Assembly (NCBI GenBank): GCA_945910005.1
Contig: OX246746.1
Span: 29,699,298-29,763,297 of the forward strand
Direction of reading: 5' to 3'
Length of the DNA: 64,000 nucleotides
DNA from: Isoperla grammatica
Taxonomy: Eukaryota; Arthropoda; Insecta; Plecoptera; Perlodidae
Positions 51,046-61,442 of this stretch are shown here, one piece after another (position 1 is the first letter of the stretch; each line of letters starts with the position of its first letter). The translations under genes and the position numbers were made by a program. Below the pieces are notes generated by a model, which was not told where the DNA came from, did not search any database, and saw only the letters and a list, made by a program, of their open reading frames with translations.

Positions 51046-52044
51046 ACTTTACTATGAAACATTAATAGAAAAACAGTGAAAGAAGCCCAACAACAATACA
51101 AACGTTACTAAGAAAAGCGAAGATTAACTAGAAAAATGGATCGGTAAAATCAAATTGAATAATTTTAATTAATGTATACATATAAATTCAAAATAATATA
51201 ATATAGAAAAGGGAAATATTAAAATGAGATATAACAGAAACACACACACGTGAAAATGAAACAATAACCAACAAAGATGTCAGCCCGCACATGAAACAAT
51301 GGTGTTTTTCGTTCCTACAAACGCAGCTCTAGAAAGGGTTTCTTTCATTCATCGAAATGCTTCTACAGTTGGCAAACACAACAAACACTTGCATGCGTAC
51401 TGTTCACGCAGGGTTCTTCTCGTGAAGGGGCTCGGGCCCTTGGGTTTGACTCACGCATCCATCACAGCCCCAAGGCCCCCTCCCCCCTCCCCCCCCCCTC
51501 CCACACTTTTATATTGTTTCCATAAATTGTCTGGCGTGGCCAATATGGCTCTCGTAACGTGCTATGAAAACTGGCTTCGTCGCAAAGCTTTTCAGCAAAA
51601 CCATAAAAACCAGCGTTGCGTACCGAATGGCATTCAATCCACTCAGTTCTACACCACGCACTGATTTGCTGATTGTCTTCAATGGCGTACTTGTTGGAGG
51701 GGGTGCTCATTGTTGTATGACCTTGACCTGATGATGAGAGTACGAGTGGGCTACTTGTTTTCATTCACTGTCAATTCCCGACGCTCTATTGTTTACTTTA
51801 AATACTATATGAAAGGGGTTTAAACGCGTGTATTGGTCGCTTTAGGGTAGGTTCGAATCCCGCATAACGCATGGGGTTTATGTAAGTGTACTTCATCTTT
51901 ATTTTATCCATCACCCCTCATCGTCTCGAATAGCATGATTGCAATAGCAGAGACGTAAACCAGCAAGAATTAATTATCGAGTTGTTATTTAAAATCACCA
52001 AAGGGAAGAGAAGTATGGTATTCAAATCAAATGCGGTGTGTATT
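51046..52044. other. Gene-free sequence
   Basis: Plus and minus frames near 51299-51764 (100-121 codons) overlap poly-C and are rejected. GGTTCGAATCC at about 51850 is an exact B-box consensus, but no A-box or cloverleaf surrounds it. Confidence 0.45.
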
Positions 52045-52140
52045 GATTTATTTTATTTATTTTTAAGTATATCCTATATCCAGCTTTATAACCGATTTAC
52101 AAAGGAGGACTATCAATAAAACTACATCAATTAATAATGC
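52045..52140 (-). repeat. Retroelement 3'-tail-like segment, copy 5
   Basis: On the minus strand TCCTCCTTTGTAAATCGGTT, then ATAAAGCTGG, ATATAGGATA and an AAATAAATAAAAT tail. Downstream AATTGATGTAGTTTTATTG is shared in part with copy 2, so similarity extends beyond the core. Confidence 0.6.
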
Positions 52141-52930
52141 AACAATTTAATTGAATTGAAGATACCATGATTTTTTAAAATTGTAATCAATATAAATTCA
52201 GCGTTTTAATTTCAGGTGGTATCCAGCGTATCCCTTGACCACTTATTATTTGCGTGCGGATTTTCAAAATCAAGACATACACCTTTTTCAATCCGATAAA
52301 GTCCCCGAATCAAGGGATGCGAAGTTCACAGTGCACACTGTGTGCTGTCGTACGTTTATAGTAATTCTTCGTAACTTCTTTAACACAATATTTGTCTTTC
52401 CTCCCGCCAATGTACACTTAGAAACTCCCCTTTTCGCGTGACCTGTTCGTACATGCCACTTCGCAATCCGCGCGTATATGGGCATCTCGCACTTTCAGAG
52501 TATCGGAGTATTGTTGGAATTGGACAAATTGCGTTAAAGGTGAGATAATTTGACAAAAATAATTCAAATTGCTAGAATTTTCCCCAAACGCACTAACTCA
52601 AATCCATTTGGTTGTATTAAATCTCGCTTTAAAGATTGATAGCTGAAACAAAATAATTCACTTCTCATGTGTACTGGAACACATGAAATACTCTTCTCAT
52701 TATGAATATACAAGTATAATATTTATTTATTTGATTGTAATTAAGACCAGTGTAGGGCACAATGCCCTCTTCAGCCTGATGAGGGATGATTGGCGGATGA
52801 TTATGAGGAAGGAAGGAGAGGAAGCCTTGTACCGGCACGTAGCCTACTCCTGTCGAAAAGTACCAATGGGACCATCGGGTTTACGTTCCAATACAAGTAT
52901 AGTGATTGTTATCCCAAATGACCTACAGTC
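52141..52930. other. Gene-free sequence
   Basis: No supported gene. 52740-52900 is GC-richer with AGGAAGGAAGGAGAGG. The open frame from 52683 runs on into MITE copy D and is rejected. Confidence 0.45.
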
Positions 52931-53062
52931 GTTCCGCAGCAACCTTGTGAATGCTGACGTCATCAGCGGGTGGTTTTTCCTTTTACAAATACTGACATTC
53001 GTTTGGCCAACACCTCACGGCTCACTCGTCTATGAGTCAGCATCCACAAGGTTGCTGTGGCG
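52931..53062 (-). mobile_element. CRE-ended MITE, copy D (opposite orientation)
   Basis: The left end GTTCCGCAGCAACCTTGTG, then AATGCTGACGTCAT, pairs with a right end reading CCACAGCAACCTTGTGGATG inverted. Interior words (AATACTGACATTCGTTTGGC) are the reverse complement of those in copies A-C, so this copy is inserted the other way round. The right-hand site is TGAGTCA rather than TGACGTCA. Confidence 0.85.
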
Positions 53063-56000
53063 CTAATACACACCCAGACATAATCCCGCTAATGTGAAGG
53101 AGAGATAGGAAGGGGAGCCGGACACAGATAAACTGAAGGTGGCGCTCCTACATTCAGTACGGTTGATGAAGCTAAAATGAGATGTTAGCAGATGTTAAAC
53201 GAAGACTGCAATGTATGGAAGATTTCAGAGCTAGTTTAGCATAATGTTGGATGAGAGTTGGAGAGCCGGCTAGGTAGGGTATAAATCACAAGGGGTGCAA
53301 GAAAGGAAGGCGGGTGATAAATAGGAGGGAAGGGAGGGAGAAAATGATGTGTATATGTGATAAAGACGACGAGAAAAGAAGAAAAGGTAAAAAGAGCCAA
53401 AAGGAAGATATTTCCTTTGATTGAAGAAAATAGGAGTCGCGCGCGCGAACGAAAATGTTTTTTCTTCTCGGTTTTAAGTGTGATCCAAAAAGGAGTGAAG
53501 TGGGCGGGGAGGGGAGGGGGGAGAGAGGGGGGGGGGGGTGAGTTGAGTGGATAAAGATACGCGCCGCTCTTGAGGTGAATAAGAAGATACTGTGTACACA
53601 TCAATGGGAAGCCTCGCACAAAGCAATGAATAGGCTTTAGGCAATCAGAGCCTAATATCAGTCAACGTGCCTTATGACAAGTTGGTCTATCTATATATAG
53701 TCTATTGAAAGTCGAAACTCTGAGGACTGTCTCATCACAGAAACGATAGAACATGGGAGGGGCGGTTATTCATAATTATTGGTTTATAATATTATTATCT
53801 TATATCTGATGTTGATGAATAATTATAATAATAGTAATAGTATCCGGAGGTGGGAAGTCATGAAGTAGGCTGAGAAGTGCTTGGACTGTTGGATTGGAAT
53901 GATTATGACTACAGTAGTATGAGTGTGGAGAACGTATGGAATATCTGTAAGTATGGTTAGGCCTAAGTCACTTCAAAGTGAGTATTCTGAATATTCCCAT
54001 AACACGATTAGGTAATGTTGCCAACACTGTTGCCAGGCCTATCAACGTTGCCATCAGCTTATTGGTGGTAGGTAAACTAGTTGTGTTTCCAGAGAAAGTC
54101 AATTTAAAATTTAAATTGGAACTTGTATAATTATTCAATTATTCTGATCCCGTAAACTAATTATGGTAGTGGAAGTTTTTAACTCAAAACAACTTCCGAA
54201 CATAAAATCCGGTCGTTGCCAAACAACGGGGTATTATTCGAAGACATTAGGATTATGTGCGAACGTTTAAATTTAACAATTCAAATCATTTGTAAAAGAA
54301 TAGTTTTCTAACTTTAAAGCTCTGAAGCTTCAATTTAACTCCTCGTAAGTCCGTGGGCGTCGGCTTGTGAGGAGGGGGGGGGGGGGGGGGTGGAGGGGGG
54401 CTGTGAAGGAGTACACAAAGGACCACTTTACTCACGGCTTTGAACTTATGTCCAATCTGTTATTTTCGAAGTCGCAAGAGAATGTTGTGCAACTACCGGC
54501 AATATCTGATGTGAGCCATCTGGCGTAGATCAAAATGTTCCTCGGACCGTCCCCCTTAGCGATAATCACGCCACTTAACACTCGCATCGCTTTTCAATAT
54601 CGATATTACACTTGGATCGATAAATAACCAACTCTTAGGGGTAAATAAACCCACGTTCTTAAACCAGGTTGATGCTGATAGATTGCTTCCTGCCGGTTTA
54701 GCATTCTTCGAGGGCGCCTCTTAAGAGCTACAACTCGTAAGTTAACGTCGATGTGTTTATTACAGGGCTGAGTGTATAGTGTGCGCGTGCTTTACCCACC
54801 CACACACACCTCTAATTGCTAACGTGAAGGAGGTATTAAATCATTGATTATGTGGAGATATTTACTCTATTTGTTCTCTATTAATTTATTGTGACTGTGC
54901 CGCCTCTATATTCAATAAAATATGTTCTGCTGTATATTGCACGCAATAAACTCTCTTATTGATGTTTCATTAAGACCTTGTCTACTGTTCAAATAGCAAT
55001 GAAGCGCACAGCTATCTAAACCTTACTACAAGAGTCTCCACAGAAGAGGGATATCCTCCTCTCTCATTAGCTACAGAAACTATAGTACTCAGCAACGATT
55101 TGCAGCTTTTACCCAAATGACGTTGCGTGGATGTGATAAAATGCACGTTTGTTGTGTGGATATTTTTATGGATAGGATAAAAGAGCAAATACTATTTTTG
55201 AATCAATGTATGGTTGAGTCAGAGGTGAGAACACTAGTAGCGTCAGGCTAATGAGACTGGAGCTTAGGGCGTCCATATTTGGGGGGCACTAAGGCAAGGA
55301 AGCTACCTGAATCCTCTTAATACCATATCCCCCTTTACTATATGATGACTATCACTCTGAACATGTAACTTCTTCAGAATAATATGCATTGCATATCCAA
55401 AGCTATATACGACCAAGTTTAAGTTGTAAAGATATAATAATTTTCCTTTATCACTGAAAATAGAAAAATGCTTAACTATAACGGATCGTCTCTCTCTTAC
55501 CAGCTGAGAAATGCATGGGCGCAGAAATAATTAAAATTGTCGCGAAAACATATAAATGGTCTCACAAATGCATATCTAATGTAATACAGTCTTCTTTCTG
55601 CATTTATGTGTGTTTCAAGTAGAAACAGTTAGTTGTTTGCATCCAACATTTTCTCTGCTCAAGTTCTTTCCGTGCTCGATCAGCTTCTCAACGTCAACCT
55701 CGAATGTTCAAAGCGGTCGGGCAAACAAAGCAGTCGAGAATCCCCGCCCATTATTGCACCGACCGAAATGATTAAGTGAATCCGACAAATGAAACCATTT
55801 GTTTGTTTTTGTTCATCAAGAGGGTTCAGTGTTCACCTATATGTGACCTGCTCCATTAGCCGAGCGTAATTCACCCCATTAGCGGCGCTCCTCCCCCGCC
55901 GTGTAAAATATGATACGTCTGTCATATAGTAATAACTGCATTAAAAGTTGCCTTGACATGCTATTAATTAAATACGTGGAAGTTATTTAGCAAACATTGC

Positions 56001-57813
56001 CCTTAATTAGTCGTAAATTAATGAACGAGTATAGACAAAGCGAATTTCTGGACCAGAAGCCAAATCTAGAGTATTCCTTTCTTTGTCCGGGCATGGTTGG
56101 AATTATTGTACCCCGACTATAGAATCCTTAGAAAAGTGAAATAAGGTATTCAATGTGAACTGGCATTGTAGTTAACATTAACGGATTAGCATTGTAAATT
56201 AAGTTTCTTTGATGCTGCACAACACAAATTAGAGTCTAATAATATCTTTTAGCAACGAAATCTCTCGTCCTGTATTTCTCTTTTGAATAAGTCCATTAGT
56301 AATTTCCTGGCACAATCTCGCAAAGAAAACATCTAAAAGAAAAGTGTTTTCTGTACAAAATTAATGGAATGATGTTAAACTCAATTATCGGTGTCTAAAC
56401 AAATTGAAAATTAACTGTCAAAAGACGAATGCTTTTAAAGGTAAACACGAAGCCAGAGAGTTACTCAAATAGCACAGACTTACAGACAAGTGAGCGACAT
56501 GACGAACAAGAAAGTGCCTGGGTTCATTTATAACGATTGATTTACTTATACAAAACAATGTGCCTAAAATTATTGATTACTTAGACCACTCATTTAGAAA
56601 TTGTAACAAATAATATTAATAGGCTAATAGGTATACAACTATCGCACTGCTCCATTCCCATAATTGGCAACTATATTTTTCAAACATTTACCCCCATAAT
56701 TTCTCAACTCTTCAAGATAAAATAGGGCAAAGTGTATATATACTTGATTTAGAGAGAGAGCGAGCATTATCAATGAAATACATAATTATTGTACGTCCAT
56801 AAGAAATACAGTTGTAAAGAACTTCCAATATAAGTAGAGTATACTACTCTCTACATAATTGCAGAAATTTAAACGGGTTGAAAGATAGAAAAAGAAAAGA
56901 CAACAAAACATTTGTTATAGTTAGGACAAACATACAAAGACGATAAGTCGATAACGAACATAAAAAAACAGTTGATATATCGGAAAAAAGTTTTAAAATC
57001 AAAATTATTTACAAAAATTAAATCAATAAGTGCTAAGTTTGTGTGCAGTGCTCACCCTATTACTTACTAGAATACATTAAGGGCGCTACCACTGACCTAA
57101 ACAACAGGATTAAGCTGTTAGTTCGTGCACCATTGAGCGCCCATATCAATAGGCCGCGCTCTCACTCAATTGCGTTTTATCACACATCTACAGGCGTCCG
57201 ACCACGGCTCTGACATGGTCATTATAGAAATAGGAATAGATATAGTACACTACTACTAGGGCATGAACGAAGTAACCATGTTCTAAATCTCTCCGACTGT
57301 CCCTATCTGTTGGCAGTTCACCGGCATAGCAGTTCAAACCCCACACACGATTGCACAAGGACTTAAATACTTATGTTTGCTATTTTTTCCTATAATATAA
57401 AATATTTATTTGAAATGTTATCATTTACTTGTTTAAAATAAACGTTGAAAGTAAAATTAATAATGAAATGATGTTATAGTCAAATATATTTATAATCTGT
57501 TCTTTTTCAACCGACGAAAAATCAGCATAAATATGTTTATTATAGTCGTGTTGTCAATTTGAGGTTCAATAACAGTATCAGAACCAACTAATCATGATTG
57601 ATGTTTTTGATTTTAAATTAACTGAAGCGTAGCTTACAAAAAGATAAAAGAACATGATATTTCCACCACAGTATGGTGAAAATGTAATTTAAACCCCAAA
57701 AAAATAATGAAAAATAGTTAATAATATAGTTCGAATACTTCGTCGCTCTCGAAACATAGTGGTTTGTAGATTTCTAATTGTTGTTTTAATCTAACATGTT
57801 ACCCATATTGTAG
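53063..57813. other. Gene-free sequence, unusually poor in microsatellites
   Basis: No supported gene in 4.75 kb. 53236-53619 has overlapping frames over a G-rich tract and is rejected. G17 at 54374-54390. From about 54.4 to 57.8 kb there are no minisatellites or long microsatellites. 55850-56040 has several TAATTA/TAATGA-like words. Confidence 0.45.
53502..53538 (+). repeat. G-quadruplex-type G tract
   Basis: GGGCGGGGAGGGGAGGGGG followed by GAGAGA and G12 satisfies the four-run G-quadruplex pattern on the plus strand. Confidence 0.85.
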
Positions 57814-57965
57814 TGGAAATAGCTTCTTGCAATGCACGTGCTACGGCGCGCTGCGCACGGTGACTCCCTCCGCCCGTGACCCTGGACGAGGGAGTTCCCC
57901 TCTACGCGGCGACAACTACAGCGACATTAGGAGTCTTGTCTTGATCCTGAAGCCGAGAGCCGACG
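57814..57965 (+). CDS. Candidate internal exon, unidentified protein
   Basis: 152 bp, GC-rich in AT-rich surroundings. A branch-like CTAAC and CCCATATTGTAG precede it, and GACG|GTGAGC follows. One frame is open (1 + 50 codons + 1: entry phase 2, exit phase 1). The other two plus frames and all three minus frames have stops. The peptide starts GNSFLQCTCYG, has an arginine/serine/proline middle with an RGD (PLRGDNYSD), and ends SLVLILKPRAD. The CTC-Y-G core is reminiscent of fibronectin type I modules, but the usual following GRGEWKC-like stretch is missing, so I do not assign it. No neighbouring exon found. It could be a chance frame. Confidence 0.4.
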
Positions 57966-59390
57966 GTGAGCTAACTATCAATAACCCTGCCTCTGCTATT
58001 GGACCGTGTTGTCTCCGCTGAGAAATATGATACAGAGCCTTGGGATCTGAACTGGCCAACAATATTGCTTTCCCGAGGGACTTCTGTGAAGAAAGCTGTA
58101 ATTGAAGCGAGAAAGCATAAACGCGAAAAGAAGAAAATAAAATAACATCAAACGGAACTACATTCACTTTTATCCGGTAGAGTTTTAACCGTGTCTTTCT
58201 TGTAGTCTTGAACCTTACCTTTGAGTAAAACCTTTTAAAGTAAGAGTAACATCTTTTACCTTATCTGTAAAAGCCGAGATCTAAAGACAGTCTTTTTCCT
58301 CACACCTACCCTTGTAGTTATAATATATTTCTTAGCTACTAAACAAAGACCTCCTTGTGTGACAGACACTGCATATGGTATAATTTCATCTGTTTTGGCA
58401 ACCATGTCGATACGAGTGGCTCTGCCTACGCACAACGTTTTTGATTGTGTAGGTTTACCCTTAGCGTGAGAACTGTCACTGTTTCCCTTAGCGTTGAAGG
58501 GAAACCAATACGCCGAACCAATAACGCCAATACTAATTACTTATTAGCTAATTGGGTGTTGATCGGCCCTGAATGTTGTTGGTGTCGTTTCTATGGTTCC
58601 TCTGGGGAGTAGGCCTACTCACAGTCTCACGACACGGACAAACAAAAAACACCAAGAAACAGTGTGGGCGCATTATGTGGCCACTGGCCAATAATATTTG
58701 CTTCTTTAATACTGTTTACCTCTCAATGCTCAATTCGCAAATTCAAAATGAAATAAACCCCTTATCGGTTACTACTTTATGAAGATGTTACCTTACCTTA
58801 TATTATTATTTACTTACATTATTCGACGTGTATAGTAACAAATAAACAGGCACTACATTGTCACTATATGATTCTTCCGTAACCCAAGACCATATTACCT
58901 AGAATTCCATCATTCCCTAGAAAAAGTGGCCGTTCTTAGTGCAAGAGTATGTGGTCGCAGCGAGGAGAGGAGAAGATAGGGATGTTATTTACCTCAGGAT
59001 ATTGTGCTGTCAGTGCCCAATGAACTGAACCGATATGTGCATCCAGCTCATCCAGAGTGGCCACTGGTCAGTATATTGCTTTTAATTTCAATGTCTCGTA
59101 GAAATGAAGCCGCGGTTCTAGAGGAATAAGCTTGAGTCTTAACTTGGTTTCACTCTGGACATACGTAATCCTTATCATTTGGACTAGAAGGATTTAGCTG
59201 AAACCAAGTTTAAAATAATAAATAACGAAGCTGGTCGGGTGTGTCCGTAATCAAGGACTCTAGTAAGAGGGTTGTTTTGTTTGGACATAGCATCAATAAA
59301 ATACCCACATTTCATAGGTTGTAATGACGACTGTTGGATAATCAGTAGCCTCGATTTTTTGTAAAGAGAATGAGGGTAAAATGCATAGTC
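57966..59390. other. Presumed intron or intergenic
   Basis: No gene recognised. TAGGCCTA at 58610. Confidence 0.45.
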
Positions 59391-59532
59391 GTTCCTCACG
59401 TGCTCCTCAACTCTGCCGTTCCTCAGACTCGCGCAACCACCAATCACAGAGCAGCATTGCAATGTAGATTGCTCTGTGATTGGTGGTTGGGCGAGTCTGA
59501 GGAAAGGCTGAGTTGAGGAGCACGTGAGGAAC
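59391..59532. repeat. Foldback with 63-bp arms
   Basis: Left arm 59391-59453 and right arm 59470-59532 are inverted copies differing at 3 of 63 positions, around a 16-base spacer holding CATTGCAATG. Each arm has CACGTG (E-box) near its outer end and CCAATCA (CCAAT box) near its inner end. No target duplication seen. Likely a small foldback/MITE. A minus frame (59184-59537) crossing it is an artefact. Confidence 0.93.
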
Positions 59533-59758
59533 AACAATGTTAATAAATAAATAAATTCACATTTAGACTCGACCCACTCAGTTACCAGTAACTAAACTGA
59601 TTTGCAGTGGGGGACTTTAAATTAAAGTGACTAAACCAACCCTGTAGGCTTCGAACACCATCGACGAGTGAGCGATAACTAATCAAAGATCGATATTTCA
59701 AATACGAAACATGAATCAGTGATTGGACAGTGCGAACACCTGCGGACAAATGTCAGAA
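59533..59758. other. Unassigned spacer
   Basis: Begins with a short (AATA)n and includes AAACTGATTTGCAG, faintly like the retroelement tail family. Otherwise nothing recognised. Confidence 0.4.
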
Positions 59759-60487
59759 TAAACTAGGAAAACGCTCTGTTTGACGCGTTGATAAGCGAGC
59801 GCGTCCATATCTACGAACTTTGTGGCGAAAAGTTCTCCAAGCTAATAAAAACAACAATTCACAACAATTATTCAAGAATGCGCATTGCAAAATTTCTCCT
59901 AATTTCCATAGCTATTATACTTCCCGACATTGTTGGATGCAGTGCAATGTGCGTTGCTAAGAATTTTCGTCGTCATGTTTTCCACGCGGTCCGCCACCGT
60001 ACTAACAGTTATTGACAGCATTGAAATGTCATTTCTGCCTCTAATACGTATCAGATTGCGTTAACATTAGTATATTCGTGACCGGACATAAATTTACTAT
60101 AAGATAGTTACCTACCTCACATTTTGTTGTTACTGTGTTTCAGAAATATATTTAAGAGTAACTTTTGTGTAACTTTGCCAATATTTATCAGATCGCCATA
60201 AAATGAACATATTCGTGACCGGAAAAAGCTTTAGAAAAATATGGCTATCTCACATTTTGCCGCCATATTGTTTCAGAAAAAAGTTTTGCAGTAACTGTGT
60301 AACTTTTCAAACGATTTTGTCTCAAAACTATATACCTTCAATCCACATCGAGGCTTGTGGATGGTCCAAATTTCAAGTTGATCGGACTTTCCGTTCGACC
60401 GCTATCGATAGACATAAAAAAAAAAAAAAAAAAAATACGAAGTGCCATAAGAGTCTAGTGGAGACGCTCGCTTCGCTCGCTTAACAA
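59759..60487 (+). mobile_element. ~730-bp dispersed element, copy 2
   Basis: Full-length match to 28705-29441 in opposite orientation. It starts TAAACTAGGAAAACGCTCTG, soon followed by GATAAGCGAGCGCG, and ends GACGCTCGCTTCGCTCGCTTA. It contains an A20 run at 60416-60435 where copy 1 has a short T/G-rich tract. The shared small frame (59788-60015, 75 codons, non-ATG start) differs from copy 1 by a 3-base, frame-keeping indel, and keeps the hydrophobic LISIAIILPDIVGCSAMC. A 93-codon frame at 60203-60484 reads into the poly-A and is rejected. Confidence 0.8.
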
Positions 60488-60637
60488 GGCCGATTCAGAA
60501 CCACTTTGAATTTATTGAGTCACGGTTTACTTATTCCTAAGCCAAGAAGTATTGGAATTGAATCCACATTGGAAGTTAAAAAACTTCTGCCTGAAGTGGG
60601 ATTTGAACTCGGGACCTTCTGCTTTGGAAGCGTAACA
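60488..60637 (-). mobile_element. tRNA-derived SINE-like sequence (5'-truncated)
   Basis: On the minus strand GCTTCCAAAGC looks like an anticodon arm. It is followed by AGAAGGTCCCGAGTTCAAAT and CCC, a tRNA T-arm with B-box GAGTTCAAATC, and then a unique tail (CAGGCAGAAGTTTTTTAACT...). That order (tRNA 3' half, then unrelated tail) is SINE architecture. The tRNA 5' half is missing and replaced by the 7-bp tandem array. Its 3' side abuts the 730-bp element. Confidence 0.55.
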
Positions 60638-60795
60638 AGTAACACGTAACACGTAACACGTAGCACGTAACACGTAGCACGTAACACGTAGCACGTAACA
60701 CGTAACACGTAACACGTAACACGTAACACGTAACACGTAACACGTAACACGTAACACGTAACACGTAACACGTAACACGTAACACGTAACACGTA
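60628..60795. repeat. 7-bp tandem array (CGTAACA)n
   Basis: About 24 heptamers. The first units at the SINE side include AGTAACA and three CGTAGCA units alternating with CGTAACA (a 14-bp super-repeat); the rest are uniform. The first unit lies inside the tRNA-like sequence (GTTACGCTTCC inverted), so the array probably grew from it. Cys-Tyr-Val-Leu-Arg open frames are artefacts. Confidence 0.95.
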
Positions 60796-61442
60796 TACAA
60801 GGTCATTATTATTGACGGAACCTGGCAAAAAATGTATTTGAGTTGACCCTTAGTGACGGAAGCGATGGTTGAGTGACATAATAATGAAATCGGTAGCATA
60901 ATTTACGAAACTAACACGTAATCATCTGGGATTACTAGAAGGGCCGGACGAAATAATATGGTGGTAAGGGTGGCCGGGGAGGTTGCGTGCATAGCAGTAA
61001 AAATTCGAGGTCCAAGGTAGTCCCAGTGGAAACTGTCTTTTTCGAGGATTTTTTTAGAAACCTATGAATTTTTGATTGGGTAAAGGGATCAGGGTTCAAT
61101 CTCAATACATCATTCTCCACTGCATCTTGTGCACGTGAATTCTGTTAGTATAGCCTATGTCCACATGTGTGTATACTTCTCCGTGTTTTAATGAGTACCG
61201 GTACTTCAATACATTGAACTTATTTTAGTTGTAGACCTGACGAGGGTAAGAGCTTTGCTTCGTACAGAGTTTCCGGTTGAAATTCTGTGTGAGAGGAATT
61301 GTCCGAAAAATCATTCAAACACGCTGAAGTTAAGTCATGTAGGCGAATAGGCGTATACAAGGTCATTATTATTGACTGAACCCGGCATAAAACCCATGGT
61401 GACCCAGCAATCAGGTCGCGACCCGTGGTTTAGGAAACGCTG
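60792..61442. mobile_element. hAT-like terminus and repeated internal piece
   Basis: CGTATACAAGGTCATTATTA, then TTGAC-GAACC-GGCA, occurs at 60792-60830 and again at 61352-61390. The second copy runs on to GGTCGCGACCCGTGG and ends GGAAACGCTG at 61442. Reversed, that is CAGCGTTTCC followed by CCACGGGTCGCGACC, the style of a hAT terminal region. No left partner or 8-bp duplication was found, so this is a fragment or nested remains. A minus frame at 60935-61120 has no motif. Confidence 0.4.

Noticed and set aside
51840..51880. tRNA gene suggested by GGTTCGAATCC
   Set aside because: Exact B-box but no A-box, no acceptor stem and no cloverleaf upstream.
57814..57965. Fibronectin type I module
   Set aside because: CTCYG fits, but the following conserved G-G-W-C stretch is absent; kept as an unidentified exon.
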